Below, in pieces: positions 55,660 to 64,000 of a stretch of 64,000 nucleotides of DNA (its first letter is position 1; each line of letters opens with the position of its first letter). The stretch comes from Sabellastarte sp. h YS-2021. Taxonomy: Eukaryota > Annelida > Polychaeta > Sabellida > Sabellidae. The stretch lies in assembly GCA_964017235.1 (NCBI GenBank), contig OZ024929.1, positions 162,921,609-162,985,608 of the forward strand, written 5' to 3'. The notes under the pieces were generated by a model that made no database searches, was not told the origin of the DNA, and saw only the letters and a list, made by a program, of their open reading frames with translations. The translations under genes were made by a program, and so were the position numbers.

Positions 55660-56040
55660 GTCCACGGTGGCCAAGTGGTTAGCAAGTTAGGCAATCCAAT
55701 CACAGCCTATCACTCCCAAGTGACAAATGCTGTGGATTTATTTGGTTTATTTGGGGTTTTACGTCGCTTTCAACACTGTACAGGTCATATCACGACGGGT
55801 AGTTGGAAGGGCAGAGGAAACCAGTACATAGAGTTTGCTAGGGTTGTGTACTGTAAACTGCCGACCAACGGCAAGCAACTACCAGCTTTCCCACTTACGG
55901 CCATGACGGGGATCGATCCCCGGCCGCAGAGGTGGGAGGCGAGAGTGTTACCACTCTGCCACCGTGGCCCCGACAAATGCTGTGGAACTGACCCAATATG
56001 ACCCTGGCTGTTGAATGGGACATTAAACCCCAACTGTGAA
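55660..56040 (+). mobile_element. SINE family 1, interrupted by SINE family 2
   Basis: Head 'gtccacggtggccaagtggt' with 'tagcaagttaggcaatcca' (A box region), then after the insertion 'ctgacccaatatgaccctgg' and 'ctgttgaatgggacattaaa', matching the body of the copy at 493-646. The insertion occupies 55737-55986 including one copy of the duplicated target. Confidence 0.83.
55737..55971 (-). mobile_element. tRNA-derived SINE (family 2) with 15-bp target-site duplication
   Basis: Minus-strand head 'ggggccacggtggcagagtg' (A box) and 'ccggggatcgatccccg' (B box), followed by 'gtactggtttcctctgccct', 'gtgatatgacctgtacagtg' and a tail 'acgtaaaaccccaaataaa'. The target duplication 'gacaaatgctgtgga' is exact at 55722-55736 and 55972-55986. 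Other copies: 57099, 59574 and 60551. Confidence 0.92.
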
Positions 56041-57090
56041 GTTTGTACAGAACATTACGATATTTTTTAATGTCGAACATGCATTTTCATCTTACCTCCA
56101 ATAAACCTTTAAACGATATGGCATAAGCAAAGGAAATATTATGTGATTCCAAAAAATGTACTAAACTGACTCATTTAATGATATTTCATCAGAATAAACA
56201 GAGAGCTTCAGTTGTAACTTAGACAATCATAATTTCGTTAATTATGTAATTTTTCCATGCAGTTACATCTTTTGCACATAAAACTTTCAAAAAAAAATCT
56301 GAAAATCTGAAAAAAACAAGATTAAGTAAACATAAATTCAAGTTTTAAAAGGAGAAGTATTTAATCTAATCTAATCAGGAAATTTATAGCACTATAATCT
56401 CCATCATCCTCCATCATAAAGACATTTACTCATTTTCTGTATCTAATAAATTCAAGGTATATTCCCAAGATCGCTGGATGCTGCTTAGCCATGTGTGCAT
56501 TACTAAAAATACTTTTTCCAATTTTAATTCTACAGTTAAACCAGTCCACTGTTTGATAATGGTCATCTTTGAGTTTAGAAATTTACATTTGATTCAAAGT
56601 AACTAGCTGTTGGCTACTTTTCTTTTTGCTTTATTTTGCTTAATTTGTTTTCAGTTTCTGTTGAATTAAGCAAAAAATATAAAGATTTATGTATATTCTA
56701 TCAGCAAATCCATGAACAGTTTCTGAAATCTTAAGATAGGGTTTGATTGGGTTTACTTGCAAACTATTTAATTCTGATGCAAGTTCATAATGGTAATCAG
56801 AAATTCAGAGATTTGTGGTCTCCTGCTTCCATACAAATTTGAAGAACAAAATCACCTTGTTCTGTATGGTTATGCAGCACTGTTGGTTATGTAAGCCACA
56901 TTTATTCAACAATGCCTTGCTGAAAATAATTAAAAGACCTGACAGGGATTTTTCGTTGATCTTGTACAAATACAAATAAAACAATCCCCAGAATGTCTTG
57001 ACTACAACCTTATCAACTGTACATATTAGAACTGTACAAATATACCAAAATTAGGTCTAAACCAGTCTGTCAAATGATTCCCTTTGTAGC
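56041..57090. other. Unique AT-rich sequence with a LINE 3'-tail fragment
   Basis: At about 56360-56425, 'taatctaatctaatcagg' and 'atagcactataatctccatc' match, on the minus strand, the tail of the LINE at 7800-7860. It is a short 3' stub of the same LINE or a SINE sharing its tail. No other feature. Confidence 0.55.
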
Positions 57091-57098
57091 TCATTGAG

Positions 57099-57287
57099 CC
57101 ATGGTGGTGCAGTGGTAACACAGTTGTGTTCCACCTCTGAGATCGCAGTTCCAATCCCAGCCTTTAAGCTCATGTGGGAAGCTGGTAGTTGCTTGCTGTT
57201 GGTCAGCAGTTTACAGCACAGAATCTTGACCAACTGTATGTACTCGTTTTCTCTGTGGCTCGGTTTCTCTCCTCAACTACCCACTCG
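57099..57287 (+). mobile_element. SINE family 2, 3' part replaced
   Basis: Head 'gagccatggtggtgcagtgg' and body 'aagctggtagttgcttgctg', 'gtttacagcacagaatcttg' match family 2. Similarity stops after 'caactaccca' (about 57288), where the usual 'tcgtgatatgacc' is replaced by the 5' end of YR element N2. A chimeric or interrupted copy. Confidence 0.78.
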
Positions 57288-58850
57288 CTTGGGTCGTTTA
57301 GGCGACCCGGGTGTCAGTCCTTCTCCCGGGTCAGGGGTGTGGGTAGTTGGGTACTGTTGGTGTTCAGCATCCAGGCTGAGAGATGTAGATTGGTGACCAG
57401 TCTGTCCCCCCCTTACATAACTATTGCATCATTTCTGGGGTTCTGGGCTCCCTGCCTGTTTCCTCAGCAACCTGGTAAACTTACAAATCTTATTGGTCAA
57501 CATCTTGACCTCTGTGTTTTAATTCTAGGATTGTGTCGCTTTGAAATTTTGTTTTCAAGGAGAAACATGAAAAGTTTGGAAACTCTAGGAAATGTTTTTA
57601 TAGTTGACTTTGTTTTTATGATTTTAACCTTTGTTTTTTAAAGTTTTAGATTGTATGATAGTGTACATAACAGGACGGTCATTTAGTCAGGAAATTTTAG
57701 AATTTGTGGTTCATCTATCATGATACGAGGCTCAGTGAACTGGAAAGAATGAACTGATTCAATCTATCACTGACGATGCAACTGGCTGTGTTCTTTGAGA
57801 ATTTGTAGTCTACTTAGTCAACCTCAGGCTTGTTCAATGACCCTAGATTTTTTGGCGCATGCCTTAATTTAGTCGAATTTGGTCATTTTAGAAGCCTGTG
57901 ATTGACCTGGTACAGTGCAAACTCTCAGCCCGTGGGGGCTATCTGTGCTTATCTTTCAAAAAGGAACATTGACAATATTATAAATTAAAATTTTAAAAAT
58001 GCCTGACAACAAGCAGTCCTGCAAGAGCTGTAAGAAGAGACACTACCCACCTACGGGGAAGAAATGTCAATTCAAGAAAACACAAGATTCTGCTGAAACT
58101 CATGAACTCTCACGAGATGCTGCCGTTGCCAGTGACATGGGTGGAGCTCAGACAAGTTCACAGTCTGTAAACGGACAGCCGCTTAAACTACAGATTCTGG
58201 AGCAGCTCAAGAAGGTGACAGAAAGGCTGGACAAGGTTGAAGACAAGATGGCAGCCAGCTCAGCACCAGCAGATCAGTCAACTCCAAAAATTGAGTTAAG
58301 TAGAGACAGTTTTATTGTAAAATCCAAAAGTGGTAAAAAGTTAAAAACGTCTGCCCCAATGACCAGTGATTCGTCCTCGAATGAAAGTGACAGTCCCAGT
58401 TTAGAGCTATTAACATCTCAACATTTGCAAAGAAAGGTAGATAGGCGTATCAGGGACCTAGAGCAAAGTTCACACACCCCAGGTAAAGATTCCCCCAAAA
58501 ATAAAGTCGCAATGTGGGGGAGGGGTTGATGTGGTTGTCAAGCGGAGGGTGCACTGGCCTCATGAGGCAATCTTGGGGGGCGTCAACCGTCAAAGGGTCA
58601 ACTATGACCAACTTTCCCTAACTCAATGGATTCAGGGTTTCACAAAAAATGTACTTGAAGAAAAATCAGCTGCACGTAGGGACACAATGATAGCATATTT
58701 GGGCGACCTCATGGAGGACGACACAGACTTCTCATGGCAAGGAGCCAAGGCGGCTCATGCCGTCTTACTCTGTGAGATGGAGCGAGGTATGGTTAACTGG
58801 GAAGATACGGACCGAATGACAAATTCTGAGTAGGGGAAGTCATACATAGT
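57288..58850 (+). mobile_element. Truncated YR retroelement (N2): 5' end and gag only
   Basis: The start 'gggtcgtttaggcgacccgg' followed by 'gtcagtcc' resembles the N1 left end ('tggtgtttaggcacgaaggg', 'gtcagtccc' at about 14313). An untranslated leader and a gag frame follow. No RT, RNase H or recombinase sequence follows gag, so the element is 3'-truncated near 58850. Confidence 0.68.
57999..58833 (+). pseudogene. N2 gag, frameshifted
   Basis: 57999-58529 (176 codons) starts MPDNKQSCKSCKKRHYPPTG, with a C-x2-C-x3-H-x7-C knuckle like N1. Then come a coiled coil (LQILEQLKKVTERLDKVEDK), a Ser-rich linker and 'LQRKVDRRIRDLEQ'. A frameshift in a G-run (about 58515-58524) leads to the second frame, which continues 'WPHEAILGGVNRQRVNYDQL', 'LTQWIQGFTKNVLEEKSAAR' and 'DDTDFSWQGAKAAHAVLLCE' to a TAG at 58831-58833. 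Clear homology to N1 gag through 'LGG-x-x-RQRV'. The N1 copy lacks the last block. Confidence 0.8.
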
Positions 58851-59560
58851 CATAGAAGTACTCCTTTATATTACTTCCTTAATATGAATTTGCTTGATTA
58901 TTATCAACTTAATAAGAAAAATCTGGACACAAAGACATGGATTGTGAAATAAATTAAATGAGTGTAAATGCCAAATTTCAATGTGGGATATTTCTATCAC
59001 TGACTCGATCTGGAGCGAAATTGCCCATATTTGCTTAATGATATAACATCATCTGATTTGGATATAAAATTAACACATTCTTGGTACAACTATTGCTTAA
59101 AATGACCCTTTTGATTCACAATATCTCACACTGTCGTTCTCTTGTTGCACTTGATTCTCTCTTGCAAACAAGTAAAAAATTCTGGTATGATTTGAAACAC
59201 TAGTCAAATGATGACACCGGAATTAAGTATACCTTCACAGCAAAAGATGCTAGGATTATTCTTGAATATTTGTGTGAAACAGATTTCTTCCTTGCAATCA
59301 GTTATTGTATTGACTTTACTTTCAGTAGAACCTCAATTATTGAGTCCTCTATAATCCGAATCTCCGGAATAACTGGCCTAAATCCTTGTCTTCCGACATA
59401 TAATGCATGATCTAGTACAAGCGATAATACAGGATTTTACACATTCTCGGAAACTATTAAGTGCTTTATAAAACATATCATCCACAGAAACCCCTACCTT
59501 CTCTGATCTTTAATTTCATTGTTTCAATAGGGGAGAGAATAATTTATGTACACAACCCCA
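58851..59560. other. No feature recognised
   Basis: AT-rich intergenic sequence after the truncation of N2. No coding or repeat signal seen. Confidence 0.4.
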
Positions 59561-59573
59561 CTACAAGCCCCTC

Positions 59574-59814
59574 GAGGGGGCCACGATGGCAGAGTGGCAA
59601 CACTCTCGCCTCCCACCTCTGAGGCCGGGGTTCGTTTCACGGCTCTACCACAGGTGGGAAAGCTGGTAGTTGCTTGCCATTGCTCGGCAGTTTACAGTAC
59701 AGAACCTTGATCAACTGTATGTACTGGTTTCTTCTGCCCTTCCAACTACCCATCGTGATATGACCTGTACAGTGTTGAAAGTGACGTAAAACCCCAAATA
59801 AATAAATTAATAAA
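59574..59814 (+). mobile_element. SINE family 2 with 12-bp target-site duplication
   Basis: Head 'gagggggccacgatggcaga', A box 'tggcagagtgg', B box region 'ggggttcgtttcacgg' (one arm decayed), body 'gtactggtttcttctgccct' and tail 'aaaaccccaaataaataaa'. The direct repeat 'tacaagcccctc' is at 59562-59573 and 59815-59826. Confidence 0.9.
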
Positions 59815-59826
59815 TACAAGCCCCTC

Positions 59827-60550
59827 AAAAATGAATATTTAAATGAGTACTTCAATCAGTTCTACAATGAGTACTACAATGAGAGAGTACTTGAATACTG
59901 TCAGTACAACTGTAAATAACCTGGCATTGGTTGACAATTTTTGGCATTTGAGCATCTGGCTCTTACCTCTGTGGTATGGGCTAAAACCCAACTTATTGCA
60001 ACTTGTTAGAAATATTGATGGCCTGTTCAGGTAAAAGGTGCATAAAACCCCTAAGTTTGACCAGACAAAACACACACAGCATACACTTTTCATTCATATC
60101 TTTTAGAGCGCGGGCTAGATTTTGACCCAAGTGCAAAAGTGTAAATTTGCATCTATAATTTAGGCTCTTCCAAATGCAAGCTGGCTTTTACTGTTCAGCT
60201 GCAAAAGTGTAATTTGGTGCCAAATATGTTGTTGCTCCAAATGCAACGTGTTCAAATGTGTAGTTTCAGTCTATTTTCTTAAGAAAATACTTCATTTTTA
60301 CACATTTGCTTTTTAACAGTAGAATGGGTATCTACACATTTTTACACTTTGGCATATTAGCACGAAGTATTTTGTGAAAGTTTCTTGATGCAGGAAATTT
60401 GTTTCATTTGACACTGATCATATTAATATAATTCCAAAATGTTAGGGTACAAAAATATTTATATAACTACTGTGGAAGAAAGGCTGGTGTTTAGTTTGCA
60501 TGATCTTAGTGGGCATAAATAAATTTAATTAATCTTCAGTGAAAAATAAA
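59827..60550. other. Unique sequence, start of a region rich in 'aaatgtgtaa' motifs
   Basis: From about 60130, short motifs such as 'gcaaaagtgtaaatttgca', 'tgcaaaagtgtaa' and their complement 'ttacacatttgc' recur and continue at 61190-61400 on the other side of a SINE. They may be remnants of a decayed inverted-repeat or tandem element. No coding. Confidence 0.35.
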
Positions 60551-60783
60551 ATTATTTATTTATTTGGGTTTTAACATTGCTTTCAACACTGAACAGGTCA
60601 TATCACGACGGGTAGTTTTATGGGCAGAGGAAACCAGTACATACAGTTGGTCAAGGATTTGTACTGTAAACTACTGACCATCTTTAATCAACTACCAATT
60701 TTCCAACATAGCTTCTGAGGTTGGAACCACACACCTCAGAGGTTGGAAGTGAGTGTGTTACCAGTCCACCACCATGGCCCCAA
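60551..60783 (-). mobile_element. SINE family 2
   Basis: Minus-strand head 'ggggccatggtggtggactg' with 'gtaacacactcacttcca'. Body matches family 2 ('cctgttcagtgttgaaagca', 'acccgtcgtgatatgacc') and the tail is 'aaataaataa'. Flanking AT-rich 'aaaataaa' may be a short target duplication but is not conclusive. Confidence 0.82.
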
Positions 60784-61599
60784 ACATAAAATAAATATTT
60801 TGAAAATTTTGATGAAGCGAGGTAAAAGTGTTTAATATTTAATTTCCCCTTAAACTCAATGAATTTCAAGGTGAAGAAAAGCTATACAGGTAACATGACA
60901 GGGCCATTGATTATGATTATTATTTTAAGTAATGCAATTTGTACAAAACAGTGCTTGACATTTTAGCAAACAATGTATTCTTAGATTGCTTGAATGTAAA
61001 ATAATTTGAATATACCACATTATCAACAGTTAGTAATTATGCAAATACAAGTACTAATCTTGAAGTTATTCGAGTTTCCAATGATAACTTGTAAATGCAT
61101 AAAAAGTAGCATCAGTTGAATATTAGTATATTTCAGTCACATTTGTCAGCAAAATGACACATTTATGGTTTAAAAGATTTTGAAATGCAGAAAAAGTAGA
61201 TGCAAAAATGTGTGGTTAATGGTAAATTGTGATAAAAAAATTGCTAATAATGTGTAAATATGCAGTATGCTTTTCATCATAAATTTTCAAGAATACTTTT
61301 GCAGATGTGTAAAAATGCGTACATTCTTCTCATCAACTCATTTTTACACTCTTTACAATTACAATTTTTGTTTGTAATCAAGTTGCAAATGTGTAAAATT
61401 GCACGATTTATAGTCATATTCTTACGCAAAGTTTTTACAAAAGGGTCAAAGATGCCCCAAAAGGCAGCAACAAGGTTAGCGACTGCTGTAATTACATTTA
61501 GAAACAAGGAAAGAAAGGTTAGGTCACCCAGTTAAGGTGAAAGTGTTAGGCTTGCTAAGAAATGTAAAACTTGTAATCTAGGTTACATAATTGTATCTA
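60784..61599. other. AT-rich sequence with 'aaatgtgtaaa' motifs
   Basis: Continuation of the motif-rich region ('gcagatgtgtaaaaatgcg', 'gcaaatgtgtaaaattgca'). The open stretch at 61260-61535 has no recognisable motif and is probably fortuitous. Confidence 0.35.
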
Positions 61600-62200
61600 T
61601 GCTATAAACGGACAAACGAAGGGATGGGATTACACCAATTTCGAAAGCAACTTAGCTATGATGGTGATGTATCTCCCTGTCAAGTTTGAATTCGATTGCA
61701 CAAAGCGTTTTCGAGTTAGAGTCCAAAAACGGAAATGTTGACGGACAAACGAATGGACAGAATTACACCAATTTCGAAAGGAACGTAGCTATGATGGTGA
61801 TCTATCTCCCTGTCAAGTTTGAATTCGATTGGACACAGTGTTTTCGAATTAGAGTCCAGAAACAGAAATGTTGACAGACAGACAAATGGACAAAAAACAG
61901 ACAAACGAACGAACGAAATTACACCAAATTTGAAAGGAACCTAGCTATGATGGTGATCTATGTCCCTGTCAAGTTTGAATTTAATTGGACAAACCGTTTT
62001 TGAGTTAGAGTCCGGAAACAAAAATTTTGACGAACAGACAAACGAATTAACGGAACTACACCAATTTAAAAAGGAACCTAGCTGTGATAGTGATCTATCT
62101 CCCTGTCAAGTTTGAATTTGATCGGACAAAGTATTTTCGAGTTAGAGTCCGGAAACGGAAATGTTGATGGACAGACAGACGGACGTCAGACACATCAATC
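61600..62200. repeat. ~135-150-bp tandem array
   Basis: Four to five units with 'gctatgatggtgatctatct', 'ccctgtcaagtttgaatt', 'gttttcgagttagagtcc' and 'ggaaacggaaatgttgacgg', starting near 61656, 61789, 61946 and 62085. Followed by 'aataggcgggttggttacaa', perhaps an element end. No coding. Confidence 0.83.
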
Positions 62201-62679
62201 TAATAGGCGGGTTGGTTACAAACAACCTGCATGAAAATTCAGCAAAGCAAATAACATTTCACCAGAACCAAGTTTTTGGGAAAACTATATAGTTTCAATA
62301 AATATTATTCATTTTTACCAAATTTTGTTCGTCTTCATGTAAAATAGATAAATGACTGGACATAAATCTTACCTGGGTGATACATGGGGATTTTAGGATC
62401 AAAACGCACAAGACAATAAATTGTATCTTATTTTCATTCATGCACAAGGAAAATCTAGTTTTTGCTTCACAAAAAACATACATGATTCAATAAAAAATAT
62501 ACATTAAATAAACAGAAACTTAATCATGACAAAATGATGAAAACATCACCACACAAATGGCGCTTAAGAGCAATTTCCGAAAACCTCCTGCTTGCATTTC
62601 AAGGAAAGCTTTTTTCAACCCCATATTACGCTTTTGCGCTTTACTAATAAAAACAGCCCTGCATTTCAAATACCCTAAC
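62201..62679. other. No feature recognised
   Basis: AT-rich spacer between two repeat elements; no gene or repeat. Confidence 0.35.
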
Positions 62680-63580
62680 AAGCAATCAGTGCCCGTGAAT
62701 GGGCTCTGTGTCAGCTGTGTGGTTCGAGTTTAAGAGTAGACGTGACAGAAGAAAAGGACACAAAGTTGTGCCCTGCAAATGGTATTCAGAAGGAAAGTAA
62801 CAAGGTAACTGTTTAGGTGTAAAAAGTAGGTTAAAAACATATTTAAAGAAAATGCTGCAAATGCAATAGTTTGCAACTAATTTACTCAACAGTGAGAACC
62901 TGAAAGTAGCTATTACTCAGCTATGCCATTATATACAGGTCTGTAATTTCACTATGTTATAGCTGACCCAAAAGTAGGTGAACAACACATTTAAATAAAA
63001 TACTCTAAATGCAACAGTTTTCAAGTTACAACTGATTTACTCAACAGTGAGAACCTGAAAATAGATATTGCTTAGCTATGCCATGAGCTACTGGTCTGAA
63101 ATTTTACTATGTTATAGCTGACCCAAAAGTACATGAAAAACATATAAAACAAAATACTCTAAATGCAACAGTTTTGAAGATACAAGCAATTCACTCAACA
63201 GTGATAACCTCAAAGTAGCTATTACTCGGCTATGCAATGAGCTACAGGTCTGCAATTTTACTATGTTATAGCTGACGCAAAAGTAGCTGAATAACATATT
63301 CATACAAAATTCTGTAAATGCAATAGTTTTTGAGTTATAAGTGATTTTACTCATTATGAAAAGTACTGAAAAATCAGAAAGTAGCTATTACTCACTTAAA
63401 AATACCCAGCCCTGATACTCACACAAAGGATCTACTAGTGGCCTAGTACATATAAGCATGATAAGAGAGAAATCCCTGCAAAAGTCAATGAAAAAATAAG
63501 TGATTTAGTACATTATTTCATGAATTTTAATGCAATAAAATAATTTTAAAAATTCATAAAAAAAAAATTAAGACAGATCC
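62680..63580. mobile_element. Pearl-like non-autonomous element, copy 2
   Basis: Same head as 4386 ('caagcaatcagtgcccgtga', then 'gggctctgtgtcagctg' and 'ggacacaaagttgtgccctg'), four ~160-bp core units ('agtagctattactcagcta', 'gctgacccaaaagtaggtga') and a similar tail ('aattttaaaaattcataaaa'). A ~180-bp direct duplication ('tgatactcacacaa', 'gagagaaatccctgca') begins at about 63413 and repeats at 63590. Confidence 0.75.
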
Positions 63581-64000
63581 GGGTCTGATACTCACACAAG
63601 CGAATCTACTTGTGACCTAGTACATATATGCAACAAATGAGAGAAATCCCTGCAATAGTCACTGAGAAAATTGTGATAAAGTATTTTAAAAAAACAGCAT
63701 GTCTCTGGGCCTTGTAGTTTTGGAGAAAAAGTTGTTCACGTGGACGCCGCAGAGTGACGACATAAAAAAGCTACGCTGAATTACGCTTTCGTGCCCTAAA
63801 GGATATATCAAGCAAAAGAAACTTAAATGGTGACACATCTACATGAATTAACATTCCATTTTCACAAACCTGATACATTGCTTTCAATAAACATTTGAGG
63901 TTATGTTTTAATGGGATAACTGACTAATTTTCCACCCTAATAACTACACATTTCTTGCAATTCATACAGATACCGGGGTACTTCTGAAATGGTAATGCGT
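63581..64000. other. Duplicated element tail and unrecognised sequence
   Basis: 63590-63690 repeats the 63413-63510 segment ('gatactcacacaag', 'cctagtacatata', 'gagagaaatccctgcaa'). The rest shows nothing recognisable. Confidence 0.4.

Noticed and set aside
57094-57641. Two overlapping frames of 100 and 150 codons
   Set aside because: They span the SINE head and the non-coding leader of YR element N2.
61260-61535. 91-codon plus-strand frame
   Set aside because: AT-rich, hydrophobic and without homologous motif; sits in a motif-repeat region and is likely chance.

Overview
The window is eukaryotic and comes from a marine mollusc, most likely a bivalve. It is AT-rich by eye, has a spliced gene with very large introns, and is filled with tyrosine-recombinase (YR) retroelements, piggyBac, tRNA-derived SINEs and tandem repeats of about 120-160 bp of the kind known from bivalve 'pearl'-type elements. 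The lineage is inferred from repeat content. There is no bacterial gene, operon or CRISPR array.

One host gene is well supported. It lies on the minus strand from 54139 down to 6268, in seven coding exons (54139-53942, 47454-47343, 41463-41294, 11439-11305, 10909-10015, 7523-7428, 6704-6268). All junctions are GT-AG and all phases agree, giving a 680-residue protein with an N-terminal signal peptide. I do not recognise its family. Upstream non-coding exons and the promoter were not located.

Layout: 1-5400 holds tandem arrays and a tRNA-SINE downstream of the gene. 5400-11439 holds the last four coding exons, with an L2/CR1-type LINE fragment in intron 5. Intron 3 (11440-41293) is almost entirely a nest of mobile DNA. 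The outer shell appears to be one DIRS-type YR retrotransposon (about 11781-41273, minus strand). It is broken by a satellite-bearing element and a piggyBac. The satellite is broken by a second YR retroelement (14309-19725, plus strand). The piggyBac is broken by a second DIRS element (22948-28524, minus strand) with two identical 168-bp inverted terminal repeats and a textbook internal complementary region, and by about 10 kb of repeats that include a ~750-bp macrosatellite. Without the nest, intron 3 would be about 360 bp.

41294-53941 (exons 3 to 1) contains two colinear copies of a large composite repeat (43411-45671 and 48664-52455) and several arrays of a ~146-bp repeat packed with AGGTCA half-sites. 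54140-64000 contains a 5S-rRNA-like fragment, a SINE inserted in another SINE, a truncated YR element carrying only gag, two more SINEs and further tandem arrays.

The only host function visible is the secreted protein. Everything else records repeated transposition into its introns and flanks. Exon joins were made by hand and no database search was possible, so family names rest on motif recognition.
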